Assembly: GCA_017556145.1 (NCBI GenBank)
Contig: JAFZCU010000011.1
Span: 1-47,630, forward strand
Origin: Prevotella sp.
Lineage (GTDB): Bacteria > Bacteroidota > Bacteroidia > Bacteroidales > Bacteroidaceae
Reading direction: 5' to 3'
DNA: 47,630 nt
A model generated the notes under the pieces. The model worked only from the letters and a program-made list of their open reading frames with translations, was not told the origin of the DNA and ran no database searches. Shown in pieces: positions 27,737 through 35,346 of the stretch (position 1 is the stretch's first letter; each line of letters begins with the position of its first letter). A program made the translations under genes and the position numbers.

Positions 27737-28264
27737 AATTGTATATACATCTTTTAACTGGCGGCCTGCCTGGTCATAATCCAAGCCGTAGCCCAAGATA
27801 AAATCGTCAGGAATGCTGAAGGCCACATAATCAATATCTATCGGCTCCTCTAATTTTGTGGGCTTGACAAACAAAGAACAGATATGCAGCGATGCTGGAC
27901 GACGGGTACCTAACGACTCTATCATCTGTCGCATAGTGCGGCCTGTGTCTACAATATCCTCTACGATAATCACCGTCCGCCCTGTCAGATCCTCGTTCAG
28001 ACCAATCACCTCATGAACCTTTCCTGTTGAAGTGGTTCCCTGATAAGAGGCGAGTTTCACAAACGAAATCTCGCAAGGAATCGTCATCTCACGCATCAAG
28101 TCGGCAGCGAAAATAAACGATCCGTTCAACACACCCAGAAAGAGGGGATTCTTGCCTTCCATATCTTTGCTGATCTGAGCAGCCAAAGCCTTAATACGGG
28201 TTTTAATCTCTGCCTCCGGAATGGAAACTCTAAACTGTTTATCTTTGATTTTTACGACGCTCAT
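27725..28264 (-). CDS. hpt: Hypoxanthine phosphoribosyltransferase
   Basis: A 179-residue purine salvage enzyme that joins hypoxanthine (or guanine) to PRPP, giving IMP or GMP. The PRPP-binding loop VIIVEDIVDTGRT spans residues 98-110, with acidic pair Glu102-Asp103. The flexible-loop region contains KLASYQGTTSTGKV and the base-specificity region is YVAFSIPDDFILGYGLDYDQAGRQL, all typical of bacterial HPRT. It is the first gene of the hpt-adk-obgE operon, divergent from nnr with 90 bases between the start codons. A TAATTTTG -7 element stands at 28291-28298. Confidence 0.96.
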   Translation of the reverse strand: MSVVKIKDKQFRVSIPEAEIKTRIKALAAQISKDMEGKNPLFLGVLNGSFIFAADLMREMTIPCEISFVKLASYQGTTSTGKVHEVIGLNEDLTGRTVIIVEDIVDTGRTMRQMIESLGTRRPASLHICSLFVKPTKLEEPIDIDYVAFSIPDDFILGYGLDYDQAGRQLKDVYTIVSE

Positions 28265-28290
28265 AATGTACCAAAAGCTAAATTTTTCTG

Positions 28291-28298
28291 CAAAATTA
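28291..28298 (-). promoter_or_regulatory. -7 element of the hpt-adk-obgE operon
   Basis: TAATTTTG on the minus strand, about 27 bases before the hpt ATG. No clear -33 box is seen. Confidence 0.5.
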
Positions 28299-28315
28299 CA
28301 AAAAATCTGCTAAAC

Positions 28316-28349
28316 TTTGCTATTCATTAGCATATTTTTCGTATTTTTG
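28316..28349 (+). promoter_or_regulatory. Promoter of nnr
   Basis: TTTG at 28316-28319, 22 bases, then TATTTTTG at 28342-28349. The nnr ATG begins at 28355, only five bases after the -7 box, so a leaderless message is predicted. It overlaps the divergent hpt promoter region. Confidence 0.65.
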
Positions 28350-28354
28350 CAGCA

Positions 28355-29866
28355 ATGAAGATTTTCACAAGCGCTCAGATACATGAGCTGGACAAATATA
28401 CGATAGCGCACGAGCCCATCAGTTCCATTGATTTAATGGAGCGTGCGGCAAAAGCCCTGACGGTTGCCGTCATGGCAGAATGGAGCACTGCCACCCCTAT
28501 CGTGGTCTTCGCAGGTCCGGGTAATAATGGCGGCGACGCACTGGCAATGGCAAGAATGCTTCTGGAGCAAAGCTACAATGTGAAGGCTTACCTCTTTAAC
28601 ATCTCCGGTCGTCTGTCGGAAGACTGTGCCGCCAACAAAGCCCGTTTATTAGAGAAGAGAGCCAAAGCGCTCGTTGAGGTTAAAGAGGAATTCGAGCCTC
28701 CACGCCTCGATGAGAATACGCTCGTCATCGACGGACTATTTGGCTCGGGGCTCAACAAACCTCTTGGTGGCGGTTTTGCCTCATTGGCAAAGTACATCAA
28801 TGCCTCACCCTCGAAAGTGGTCAGTATTGACATCCCGTCAGGTCTGATGACGGATGACAACACTTATAATATCCGCGCGAACATTGTACGTGCAGACCTG
28901 ACACTGACGCTGCAGCAGAAAAAGCTATCCTTCCTTTTCCCTGAGAACCAGCAGTATATCGGACGGTTGAAGGTATTGGACATACGTCTCAGTCAAGAGG
29001 GTATAGAAAAAATCGAAGCGAACTATACACTTGTTGAAGAAAACGACATCCGCCCTTTACTCCTGAAGCGGAATCCATACGCACACAAGGGCAATATGGG
29101 AAATGCGCTCATCATTGCAGGAAGTTATGGCATGGGAGGTGCCTCTGTGCTGGCCACCAAAGCCTGTCTGAGAGCAGGCGCAGGAAAGGTGTCGGCTCAT
29201 ACTCCCAAGCAAAACAATGTGATTATGCAGGTGAGTGTACCTGAGGCTATCATACAATTGGATCGCGACGAGACCATCTTCTCCGAAGCAGTTGAGACGG
29301 AAGACTACAATGCTTTAGGCATCGGTCCTGGTCTGGGTACTAATGAGCAAACGGCCATTGCCGTGATTGCACAGATTAAGCGTTGTCAGTGTCCTGTCGT
29401 AGTCGACGCTGATGCCATCAATATCCTCGCCAACCATCGCGCATGGCTGCAACAGGTGCCGAAAGGTGTCATCCTCACGCCCCACCCCAAAGAACTGGAG
29501 CGACTTGAGGGCCATAGTACCGACAGTTACGAGCAGCTCACCAAGGCACGTAACCTTGCTGAACGACTTCAGGCTTTTGTCATACTGAAAGGTCACCATT
29601 CTGCTCTATGTCTGCCAGACGGTCATGTCATCTTCAACTCCACGGGAAATGCCGGTATGGCAACTGCGGGGAGTGGTGATGTACTGACGGGTATCATCAC
29701 AGGATTGCTGGCCAGGGGTTATAAACAGCAGGAGGCTTGTCTTATCGGCATGTATCTGCATGGTTTGGCAGGTGATATTGCCGCGCGTGAACTGGGAGAA
29801 GAAAGTCTGATAGCCAGCGACCTCATCCAGTATCTGCCACAGGCATTTAAGAAATTAAGAGACTAG
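28355..29866 (+). CDS. nnr: Bifunctional NAD(P)HX epimerase / ADP-dependent dehydratase
   Basis: A 503-residue repair enzyme that rescues hydrated NADH and NADPH. The N-terminal YjeF_N epimerase domain (about 1-215) has GPGNNGGDALAMARML (54-69) and Asp126 in VIDGLFGSGLNKPL. The C-terminal carbohydrate-kinase-like dehydratase (about 225-503) has KGNMGNALIIAGS, LGIGPGLGT and AGSGDVLTGIITGLL with catalytic Asp442. Both active sites look intact. The DUF4831 gene follows after 29 bases. Its predicted promoter leaves essentially no 5' leader. Confidence 0.96.
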   Translation: MKIFTSAQIHELDKYTIAHEPISSIDLMERAAKALTVAVMAEWSTATPIVVFAGPGNNGGDALAMARMLLEQSYNVKAYLFNISGRLSEDCAANKARLLEKRAKALVEVKEEFEPPRLDENTLVIDGLFGSGLNKPLGGGFASLAKYINASPSKVVSIDIPSGLMTDDNTYNIRANIVRADLTLTLQQKKLSFLFPENQQYIGRLKVLDIRLSQEGIEKIEANYTLVEENDIRPLLLKRNPYAHKGNMGNALIIAGSYGMGGASVLATKACLRAGAGKVSAHTPKQNNVIMQVSVPEAIIQLDRDETIFSEAVETEDYNALGIGPGLGTNEQTAIAVIAQIKRCQCPVVVDADAINILANHRAWLQQVPKGVILTPHPKELERLEGHSTDSYEQLTKARNLAERLQAFVILKGHHSALCLPDGHVIFNSTGNAGMATAGSGDVLTGIITGLLARGYKQQEACLIGMYLHGLAGDIAARELGEESLIASDLIQYLPQAFKKLRD

Positions 29867-29874
29867 GGAAAGGT

Positions 29875-29895
29875 AAAAAAGAAAAAAGAAAAAAT
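29875..29895 (+). repeat. A-rich 7-bp repeats before the DUF4831 start
   Basis: AAAAAAG, AAAAAAG, AAAAAAT run up to the ATG at 29896, preceded by AAAGGTA. The 11 bases 29869-29879 are exactly complementary to 29971-29981 inside the gene. Confidence 0.6.
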
Positions 29896-30996
29896 ATGAG
29901 AAAGAGATTATTGAGCAATTGGGCAAAAAGAGTAACGGTGGCGGGTGTTTTACCCTTTTACCTTTTTACCTTTTTACCTTTGCATGCGCAAACCAGCACA
30001 AGTTCCTATCAGCCAGGTGTCACTCCCGAAGGTATGGTCTATTTCCTGCCAAAGACCGCCGTTCGCATTGTCGTACAAGTAGAGAAGACCACCTACACCC
30101 CAGGAGAGTTCTGCAAATACGCCGACCGTTATCTGCGTCTGAAAGACGTCGCTTCTGAGTTGTCTGTCAACTATCGCATCATCAACCTTCGAGTCGAGCC
30201 TGTGGCGATGGCTGATACCACCAAAGGCTTCGCAGTGAAATTCGACCCCAAGAGTGTTGCTTCCAACATCGCCCTTTCCGATGACGGTATCCTGCTGGCC
30301 ATCAATGCCACACCCAAATCTGCTGAGCCGGCACCCGCTTTCAAAGCTGCCCCCAAGCCAACGATAATGAATCCCCGCCAATTGATGAGTGAGGAGATTC
30401 TTGCAGCAGGTAGTACAGCGAAAATGGCAGAATTGACGGCTCAGGATATCTATGAAATCCGTGAGAGCCGCAATCTACTCATCCGAGGCCAGGCAGACAA
30501 TATGCCTAAGGATGGCGAGCAACTGAAACTGATGCTCAATCAACTGGAGATGCAGGATCGCGTCCTGAGCAGCCTTTTTTCTGGACAGACCGTCAAGGAT
30601 ACGACCGAACAGGTGATGACCATCATGCCTGACAAGGAAATAGAGCGCGAACTGCTGTTCCGTTTCTCAAAGAAATTGGGGCTTGTTGACAAAGATGACC
30701 TCGCAGGCGAACCTTATTATATTAGGGTGGCCAATCTGCATACCGTACCGATGCCAGAGGCTAATGAGAAGAAGAAAAAACAAGAGCCTGGCCTCTATAT
30801 TAATGTGCCAGGCAAAATGAAAGTCACAATCTACGATGCCATTGAGCCTGTGAACGTCGTGGAGCTTCCTGCAGGACAGTTTGGTAATGTTGAATTGCTG
30901 AGTGGCGCACTGTTCAACAAACGCTATGCCACCCATATTTGGATGAATCCTATTTCCGGAGCTGTCGACAGGCTGGAGGCCGAACAACCGAAATAG
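29896..30996 (+). CDS. DUF4831 family secreted/periplasmic protein
   Basis: A 366-residue protein matching what I know of DUF4831 proteins of Bacteroidetes, whose function is unknown. The signal peptide (MRKRLLSNWAKRVTVAGVL.., cleavage near LHAQ) is partly encoded by a TTTTTACC repeat. After it come GMVYFLPKTAVRIVVQVEKTTYTPGEFCKYADRYL (a conserved opening), a YRIINLRVEPVAMADTTKGFAVKF segment, a central helical part (LTAQDIYEIRESRNLLIRGQADNMP) and a C-terminal beta-rich half (PYYIRVANLH, GLYINVPGKMKVTIYD, GALFNKRYATHIWMNPISGAV). It sits 29 bases after nnr and ends three bases from the end of the convergent coiled-coil gene. Export is supported by the signal, with no functional prediction. Confidence 0.85.
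   Translation: MRKRLLSNWAKRVTVAGVLPFYLFTFLPLHAQTSTSSYQPGVTPEGMVYFLPKTAVRIVVQVEKTTYTPGEFCKYADRYLRLKDVASELSVNYRIINLRVEPVAMADTTKGFAVKFDPKSVASNIALSDDGILLAINATPKSAEPAPAFKAAPKPTIMNPRQLMSEEILAAGSTAKMAELTAQDIYEIRESRNLLIRGQADNMPKDGEQLKLMLNQLEMQDRVLSSLFSGQTVKDTTEQVMTIMPDKEIERELLFRFSKKLGLVDKDDLAGEPYYIRVANLHTVPMPEANEKKKKQEPGLYINVPGKMKVTIYDAIEPVNVVELPAGQFGNVELLSGALFNKRYATHIWMNPISGAVDRLEAEQPK
29948..29981 (+). repeat. 7/8-bp repeat array within the DUF4831 signal peptide
   Basis: Units TTTTACCC, TTTTACC, TTTTTACC, TTTTTACC and a partial TTT encode the hydrophobic core LPFYLFTFLPL. Unit length is not a multiple of three, so gain or loss of one unit would shift the frame. Confidence 0.7.
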
Positions 30997-30999
30997 TAC

Positions 31000-31341
31000 T
31001 TATCCTTGCAAATTGTCAAACTTTGCAAGCAGGGCTTTCAAACGCTCTACGCTATCAGGATCTTTGTCGTTCTGAGTGATTAACTCAAGGTTATGACGGA
31101 TGTCTGCCATCTTATCAAACAATAACAGCGCCTGCTCATAGCCTTTACCGATATTCTCAAAATTTTTAGAAAGAGAATTATAATCTTCCAACAAGCGCTG
31201 CTGCTCATCAACACGTTTCTGATAGTCCTTGAGCAGTTGTTCTCTTTCCTCTGCCTTCGTCTTAGCAGCCTTAGCCTGAAGGAAAAGGGCTATAGCTAAA
31301 ACAATGACAACAATTACTAGTATAATAACTGCAATATCCAT
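31000..31341 (-). CDS. Small membrane-anchored coiled-coil protein
   Basis: A 113-residue protein with one N-terminal transmembrane segment (about 4-23, IAVIILVIVVIVLAIALFLQ). An amphipathic, charged coiled-coil follows (about 27-75, AKTKAEEREQLLKDYQKRVDEQQRLLEDY), then a short helical tail. I do not recognise a family. It follows the STAS gene by six bases, at the end of an anti-sigma kinase / antagonist / coiled-coil unit, and may anchor or organise that partner-switch module at the membrane, which is inference. It could also be an unrelated small membrane protein that happens to share the operon. Confidence 0.75.
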   Translation of the reverse strand: MDIAVIILVIVVIVLAIALFLQAKAAKTKAEEREQLLKDYQKRVDEQQRLLEDYNSLSKNFENIGKGYEQALLLFDKMADIRHNLELITQNDKDPDSVERLKALLAKFDNLQG

Positions 31342-31347
31342 AATACT

Positions 31348-31659
31348 TTATCCTTTCTTCTGTTCAACCTTCATAAACTTCGTAAAGCCAGTCATGGCAA
31401 GCACCTTGTAGATTTCAGGACTGACGTTTGTCATCTTGAACTGTCCGCGCTGCTGCATCACGGTACGCATGGTCTTCTGGATTATACGGAGACCTGAACT
31501 TGCCATATAGGTCAGTTCTGAACAATCCATCTCCAAGTCGACACCACCATCCTTCAAAGCAGGTTGGATATCAGCTTCAAACTGATTCGCATTCATCGTG
31601 TCAATACGACTGTCTGTTTTAATGATGGTCTTACCACCTTCTTTCAAAATCTGTGTCAT
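31348..31659 (-). CDS. STAS-domain anti-sigma factor antagonist
   Basis: A 103-residue single STAS domain like SpoIIAA/RsbV. Such proteins bind an anti-sigma kinase and are switched off by serine phosphorylation. The phosphorylation loop reads MDCSELTYMASSGLRII with candidate serines 54 and 55, followed by the helix IQKTMRTVMQQRG and the KMTNVSPEIYKVLAMTGF segment typical of the family. It lies 32 bases downstream of a matching anti-sigma kinase gene, so the two form a partner-switch pair. The target sigma factor or other output is not in the window. Confidence 0.92.
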   Translation of the reverse strand: MTQILKEGGKTIIKTDSRIDTMNANQFEADIQPALKDGGVDLEMDCSELTYMASSGLRIIQKTMRTVMQQRGQFKMTNVSPEIYKVLAMTGFTKFMKVEQKKG

Positions 31660-31691
31660 AGTCTTTCTTGTTATTATTTGTTAGTTCTTTT

Positions 31692-32102
31692 TTAATCTAT
31701 TCCCTTAGTCATCGTCAACAAGTTTTTACCTTCCAAACGCTGGTAAGACACCTTGTTCATAATGTTCTTGACGATAAAGATACCCATACCGCCAAGATCA
31801 CGGACTGCAGGATTGACATTCAAATCAGTTTCCTCCCGCATCGTTGGGTCAAACTCTCTGCCTTGATCGCTCAAAGTAAAAGTCAACTCCCTGCCATCGC
31901 TCTTAACCACTAGTTCAATTTCAGCTTCCACATCTTCAGGATAAGCATAGAAGATAACATTCGTAACCATCTCTTCCAATACGAGGTTCAGGTTCATCTG
32001 CAATTCCGTGCTCAGCCCAAGTTCTTCACCGATTTCCTCAATGAACTGGGCAACTTTCTGTAGTTCACTGATTTTATTAATGATGCGAATCTCCTTTCTC
32101 AT
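31692..32102 (-). CDS. RsbW/SpoIIAB-like anti-sigma serine kinase
   Basis: A 136-residue GHKL ATPase domain. It shows the N-box NLVLEEMVTNVIFYAY (Asn48), the G1 box LSDQGREFDP (Asp79), and the G2 glycine motif LGGMGIFIVKNIM (103-115), followed by a GKNLLTMTK strand. Enzymes of this kind hold a sigma factor inactive and phosphorylate the STAS antagonist encoded next to them. The gene is first in its operon with a good promoter. No PP2C phosphatase or sigma factor gene is nearby, so phosphatase input must come from elsewhere. Confidence 0.93.
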   Translation of the reverse strand: MRKEIRIINKISELQKVAQFIEEIGEELGLSTELQMNLNLVLEEMVTNVIFYAYPEDVEAEIELVVKSDGRELTFTLSDQGREFDPTMREETDLNVNPAVRDLGGMGIFIVKNIMNKVSYQRLEGKNLLTMTKGID

Positions 32103-32123
32103 AATGATTTATTTGCGATTGTG

Positions 32124-32154
32124 CAAAAATACAAATAGTTTTCGAAATTACCAA
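32124..32154 (-). promoter_or_regulatory. Promoter of the anti-sigma kinase operon
   Basis: On the minus strand TTG (32154-32152), 20 bases, then TATTTTTG (32131-32124). The leader to the ATG at 32102 is about 15-20 bases. Confidence 0.7.
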
Positions 32155-32232
32155 CTTTTTGGGCAAAAACTTCCCAAAAGTCGATTAATTTGATAAAAAT
32201 CGAAAGAAAGATGTAATAAAACTGGGAAAAAC

Positions 32233-32267
32233 AACAAAAAAAATGGGACCCTCGTAAGAGTCCCATT
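32233..32267 (-). terminator. Terminator of fba
   Basis: AATGGGAC (32242-32249) pairs with GTCCCATT (32260-32267) around a 10-base loop. On the minus strand a run of eight T follows. The stem starts 24 bases past the fba stop. Confidence 0.9.
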
Positions 32268-32291
32268 CATAAGTATGGTTGTTCAAAATAA

Positions 32292-33293
32292 TTAGCACTG
32301 TGCCAGTTTACCGTCAGAACCAAGCACGTTCACGATCTTGTGAATGTACATCTTCTTCATATTCTCACGAGCGGGCTTCAGATACTGACGAGGATCGAAG
32401 TCTCCAGGATGCTCAGCCAGGTGCTTGCGGATAGCAGCAGTCATAGCCAGACGAGAATCGGAGTCGATGTTGATCTTGCAGACAGCGCTCTTGGCTGCCT
32501 TACGCAGTTGCTCTTCGGGGATACCGATAGCAGCCTCGAGCTTACCACCAAACTCGTTGATGGTGTTCACCTCGTCCATAGGAACTGAAGATGAGCCATG
32601 AAGCACGATGGGGAATCCGGGAAGTTTCTTCTCAATCTCTGCAAGAATATCGAATGCCAATGGGGGCGGAACGAGCACGCCGTTCACGAGAGTGCACTGC
32701 TCAGGAGTGAACTTGTGAGCACCGTGAGAAGTACCGATAGAGATAGCCAGAGAGTCGCAACCTGTACGGGTAGCGAAGTCGATAACCTCCTCGGGCTTGG
32801 TGTAGTGAGACTCAGCAGCGCTGACCTCATCCTCGACACCTGCGAGCACACCCAACTCAGCCTCAACAGTCACATCGAACTGATGAGCGTAGTCAACCAC
32901 CTTCTTTGCCAGAGCAACGTTCTCCTCATAAGGCAGATGAGAACCGTCGATCATCACTGAAGAGAAGCCCATGTCGATACAATCTTTACAGAGCTCGAAG
33001 GTGTCACCATGGTCGAGGTGCAACACGATCTCAGGATGCTCACAGCCCAGTTCCTTTGCGTATGCAACAGCACCCTCAGCCATGTAGCGAAGGATGGTAG
33101 CGTTAGCATAGTTACGGGCACCCTTGGAAACCTGCATGATAACAGGAGACTTAGTCTCTACAGCAGCCATCACGATAGCCTGCATCTGCTCCATGGTGTT
33201 GAAGTTGAAAGCTGGGATAGCATAACCACCGGCAACTGCTCTCTTAAACATCTCGCGGGTATTCACGAGACCCAAATCCTTGTAATTTACCAT
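32292..33293 (-). CDS. fba: Class II fructose-1,6-bisphosphate aldolase
   Basis: A 333-residue zinc-dependent aldolase of glycolysis and gluconeogenesis that cleaves fructose-1,6-bisphosphate to two triose phosphates. Visible motifs are the opening AIPAFNFNTMEQMQAI, the catalytic/zinc block LHLDHGDTFE with Asp94 and His95, VEAELGVLAG (zinc-side Glu), SIGTSHGAHKF (zinc His), VLHGSSSVP with its zinc histidine, and NIDSD for phosphate binding. All expected residues appear present. It is monocistronic with its own promoter and terminator. The class is certain. A sedoheptulose-bisphosphate side activity is possible but not visible. Confidence 0.97.
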   Translation of the reverse strand: MVNYKDLGLVNTREMFKRAVAGGYAIPAFNFNTMEQMQAIVMAAVETKSPVIMQVSKGARNYANATILRYMAEGAVAYAKELGCEHPEIVLHLDHGDTFELCKDCIDMGFSSVMIDGSHLPYEENVALAKKVVDYAHQFDVTVEAELGVLAGVEDEVSAAESHYTKPEEVIDFATRTGCDSLAISIGTSHGAHKFTPEQCTLVNGVLVPPPLAFDILAEIEKKLPGFPIVLHGSSSVPMDEVNTINEFGGKLEAAIGIPEEQLRKAAKSAVCKINIDSDSRLAMTAAIRKHLAEHPGDFDPRQYLKPARENMKKMYIHKIVNVLGSDGKLAQC

Positions 33294-33346
33294 AACAATC
33301 TACAATTTAAATATATACGATTTACAAACTTTTTCTTAATCGTGTG

Positions 33347-33354
33347 CAAAGGTA
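33347..33354 (-). promoter_or_regulatory. -7 element of fba
   Basis: TACCTTTG on the minus strand with a leader of about 48 bases. The expected -33 region falls in the 7-bp repeat array at 33365-33391 and has no TTTG. Confidence 0.55.
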
Positions 33355-33364
33355 CGAATTAAAA

Positions 33365-33391
33365 GTGAATCGTGAATCGTGAATCGTGAAT
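33365..33391 (-). repeat. 7-bp repeat array upstream of fba
   Basis: Four perfect or near-perfect units GTGAATC on the plus strand, immediately upstream of the fba -7 element. Its left end AAAAGTGAAT (33361-33370) is exactly complementary to ATTCACTTTT at 33463-33472. Confidence 0.85.
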
Positions 33392-33462
33392 AATTTGCTA
33401 CCGACAAAGGAAATTTCATATTTATTTGCAATGACGATAGATAGAAAGACTGATTTTGCCAA

Positions 33463-33504
33463 ATTCACTTTTCACTTTTCACCATTCACTAATAACTATT
33501 CACT
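33463..33504 (-). repeat. 7-bp repeat array just after the response regulator
   Basis: Six units on the plus strand: ATTCACT, TTTCACT, TTTCACC, ATTCACT, AATAACT, ATTCACT. It begins four bases past the response regulator stop and faces the fba-side array in inverted orientation, so the RNA could fold into a hairpin that may help end the operon. Confidence 0.8.
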
Positions 33505-33508
33505 TCCG

Positions 33509-34219
33509 TCAAGACAGCGTGTGCGTATCGAGATACTGCTGCACCTCCTCTTTATAGTTATCGGAGATAGGGATAAACACATCACCAAATACGATACGGA
33601 AACGGTCAATAGAGCGCACCTCAGGCATGTGGACGATATAAGAGCGGTGAGTACGCAGGAACTCTGGGTGAGGCAGATAATCCTCCAGTTTCTTCATACT
33701 CATCAGCGACATGATCTTCTCGCCGTTTTTCAGACAGATACGCACATAATCTTTTAGACCTTCCACGTATAGGATATCGTCAAGGCAGACACGTAACAGT
33801 TTGTATTCGCTCTTGATGAACATGATACGATCATCGTTATAAGCCTCACGTTTCTGAAGGATATTATACCAATCCTGCGCTTTTTCCGTGGCACGAAGGA
33901 AATCCTCATAACTAATGGGTTTTAAAAGATAATCGAGGGCGTTCACCTTATAGCCTTCGAGGGCATATTGAGGGAAGGCTGTCGTAAAAATGATCTTGGT
34001 GTCTTTGGGTAAGATCTTTGCAAACTCCACACCACTAAGCTCTGGCATTTGAATGTCAAGAAACAATAGGGGCACCGGGTTGTCACGCAAATCACGCATG
34101 GCGGTAATCGCACTATTATAGGTACCCGTCAGATTCAGATAGGGCGTTTTTGCTACATAACTTTCCAGAAGACCTGCAGCCAATGGCTCGTCATCAATGA
34201 TGGCACAATTAATTGTCAT
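33509..34219 (-). CDS. LytTR-family response regulator
   Basis: A 236-residue transcription regulator. The receiver domain (1-120) has the acidic pair DDEP (9-12), phospho-acceptor Asp55 in LLFLDIQMP, Thr79/Thr80 in IIFTTAF and Lys100 in LLKP. A LytTR DNA-binding domain follows (about 130-233; FIKSEYKLLRVCLDDILYVEGLKDYVRI and FLRTHRSYIVHM). These proteins bind direct repeats upstream of targets. Its partner kinase gene starts upstream and the two are 23 bases apart. It is the last gene of the efflux operon and probably regulates the pump or a stress response. The signal is unknown. Confidence 0.95.
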   Translation of the reverse strand: MTINCAIIDDEPLAAGLLESYVAKTPYLNLTGTYNSAITAMRDLRDNPVPLLFLDIQMPELSGVEFAKILPKDTKIIFTTAFPQYALEGYKVNALDYLLKPISYEDFLRATEKAQDWYNILQKREAYNDDRIMFIKSEYKLLRVCLDDILYVEGLKDYVRICLKNGEKIMSLMSMKKLEDYLPHPEFLRTHRSYIVHMPEVRSIDRFRIVFGDVFIPISDNYKEEVQQYLDTHTLS

Positions 34220-34242
34220 AGTTCCAGTTCTTTTTAAAATGT

Positions 34243-35346
34243 TTATAATTTAATTGTAATTTTCGAATAATAAGTACGACCATCAGGACCCGTTCCCTTT
34301 TCCCATACATACTTGTCAGGGTACAGCAAGTCAAGACGTCGCTGCACTTGCTCCAAACCAATACCATGACCACTGCGATCCTGTTCCGGCTTTGGGAAGT
34401 ACGAATTCTCAATAGAACAAATCAGTTGTTTCTCACTACCGTCTTGTGGTATGACAGCCTTGATGAGAATGCGAATAAAACTGGGCTCCGTCATACTGAC
34501 GCCATGCTTAAAGGCGTTCTCAATCAAAGAAATGAAAATCAGAGGTGCAACCTTGATATCAGCATCTGGGACAATTTTCTTAAATGTCACATCTACCGAA
34601 TTAGGGAGTCTGATTTTCATCAAGTTCACATAATTCTCAAGGAATTGTATCTCATCATGTAAGTTGACCGATTCCTGCATATTATCGTACAACATGTGTC
34701 TCAGCATCTTCGACAGTTGCTGGATGGCATTTTGGGCCCGATAGGTATCCATCGCTGTCAACGCATAGATATTATTCAGCGTATTCAACAGGAAGTGCGG
34801 GTTAATCTGTGAACGAAGACTTTTCAACTCCGCTTCTGTACGATCTGCCTCTGCCCTGACACGTGCAGTTTCTGCATACTTACGGGCATTGTCGGCCCAA
34901 AACCACCGTTGTGCCAGTGCAATACAAGTAGCAGCGGTAGCAAAGATACCGAAGTTGATGAGGTCTCTCACATAGAAGAAGAACTCATCAATGGTATCGG
35001 GATTCCTGGGCATCAGCCCGCCTGGCTGGAACAGCACACGTGAATAGTCCATCCAATAGTGCAGCAGCACTGAGAAACTCACCGCCATCAGCACATTTAT
35101 CATCAAATAATAACGATGCTTACCTTGCACGAAATATCGAGGCGTCAGCCAAAAATAGTTTGCATAGAAGACCACCATCAGCAACAATGGCGACAAACAA
35201 TTCATCAGATATTGTAGCATGGACATGCCCGTACCACGCATATATTGCATCGGCGACAAGAACATGTAGGCCCAAAAGACAAAATGCATAAAATACTTCA
35301 GTCTTTTGTCCAACATCACCTTACCGATCATCTCTTTCTTACTCAT
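34243..35346 (-). CDS. LytS/YehU-type sensor histidine kinase
   Basis: A 367-residue membrane kinase with four predicted transmembrane segments (about 16-33, 43-64, 79-97, 126-148). A short coiled linker (VRAEADRTEAELKSL) leads into the His_kinase domain with phospho-acceptor His184 in SQINPHFLLNTLNNIYAL. The ATP-binding domain has Asn277 in SLIENAFKHG and the glycine box HGIGLEQVQRRL. It would phosphorylate the LytTR regulator downstream. Its ATG overlaps the permease stop by eight bases, tying the sensor to the efflux pump. There is no large periplasmic domain, so it may sense membrane state or the pump itself, which is inference. Confidence 0.94.
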   Translation of the reverse strand: MSKKEMIGKVMLDKRLKYFMHFVFWAYMFLSPMQYMRGTGMSMLQYLMNCLSPLLLMVVFYANYFWLTPRYFVQGKHRYYLMINVLMAVSFSVLLHYWMDYSRVLFQPGGLMPRNPDTIDEFFFYVRDLINFGIFATAATCIALAQRWFWADNARKYAETARVRAEADRTEAELKSLRSQINPHFLLNTLNNIYALTAMDTYRAQNAIQQLSKMLRHMLYDNMQESVNLHDEIQFLENYVNLMKIRLPNSVDVTFKKIVPDADIKVAPLIFISLIENAFKHGVSMTEPSFIRILIKAVIPQDGSEKQLICSIENSYFPKPEQDRSGHGIGLEQVQRRLDLLYPDKYVWEKGTGPDGRTYYSKITIKL

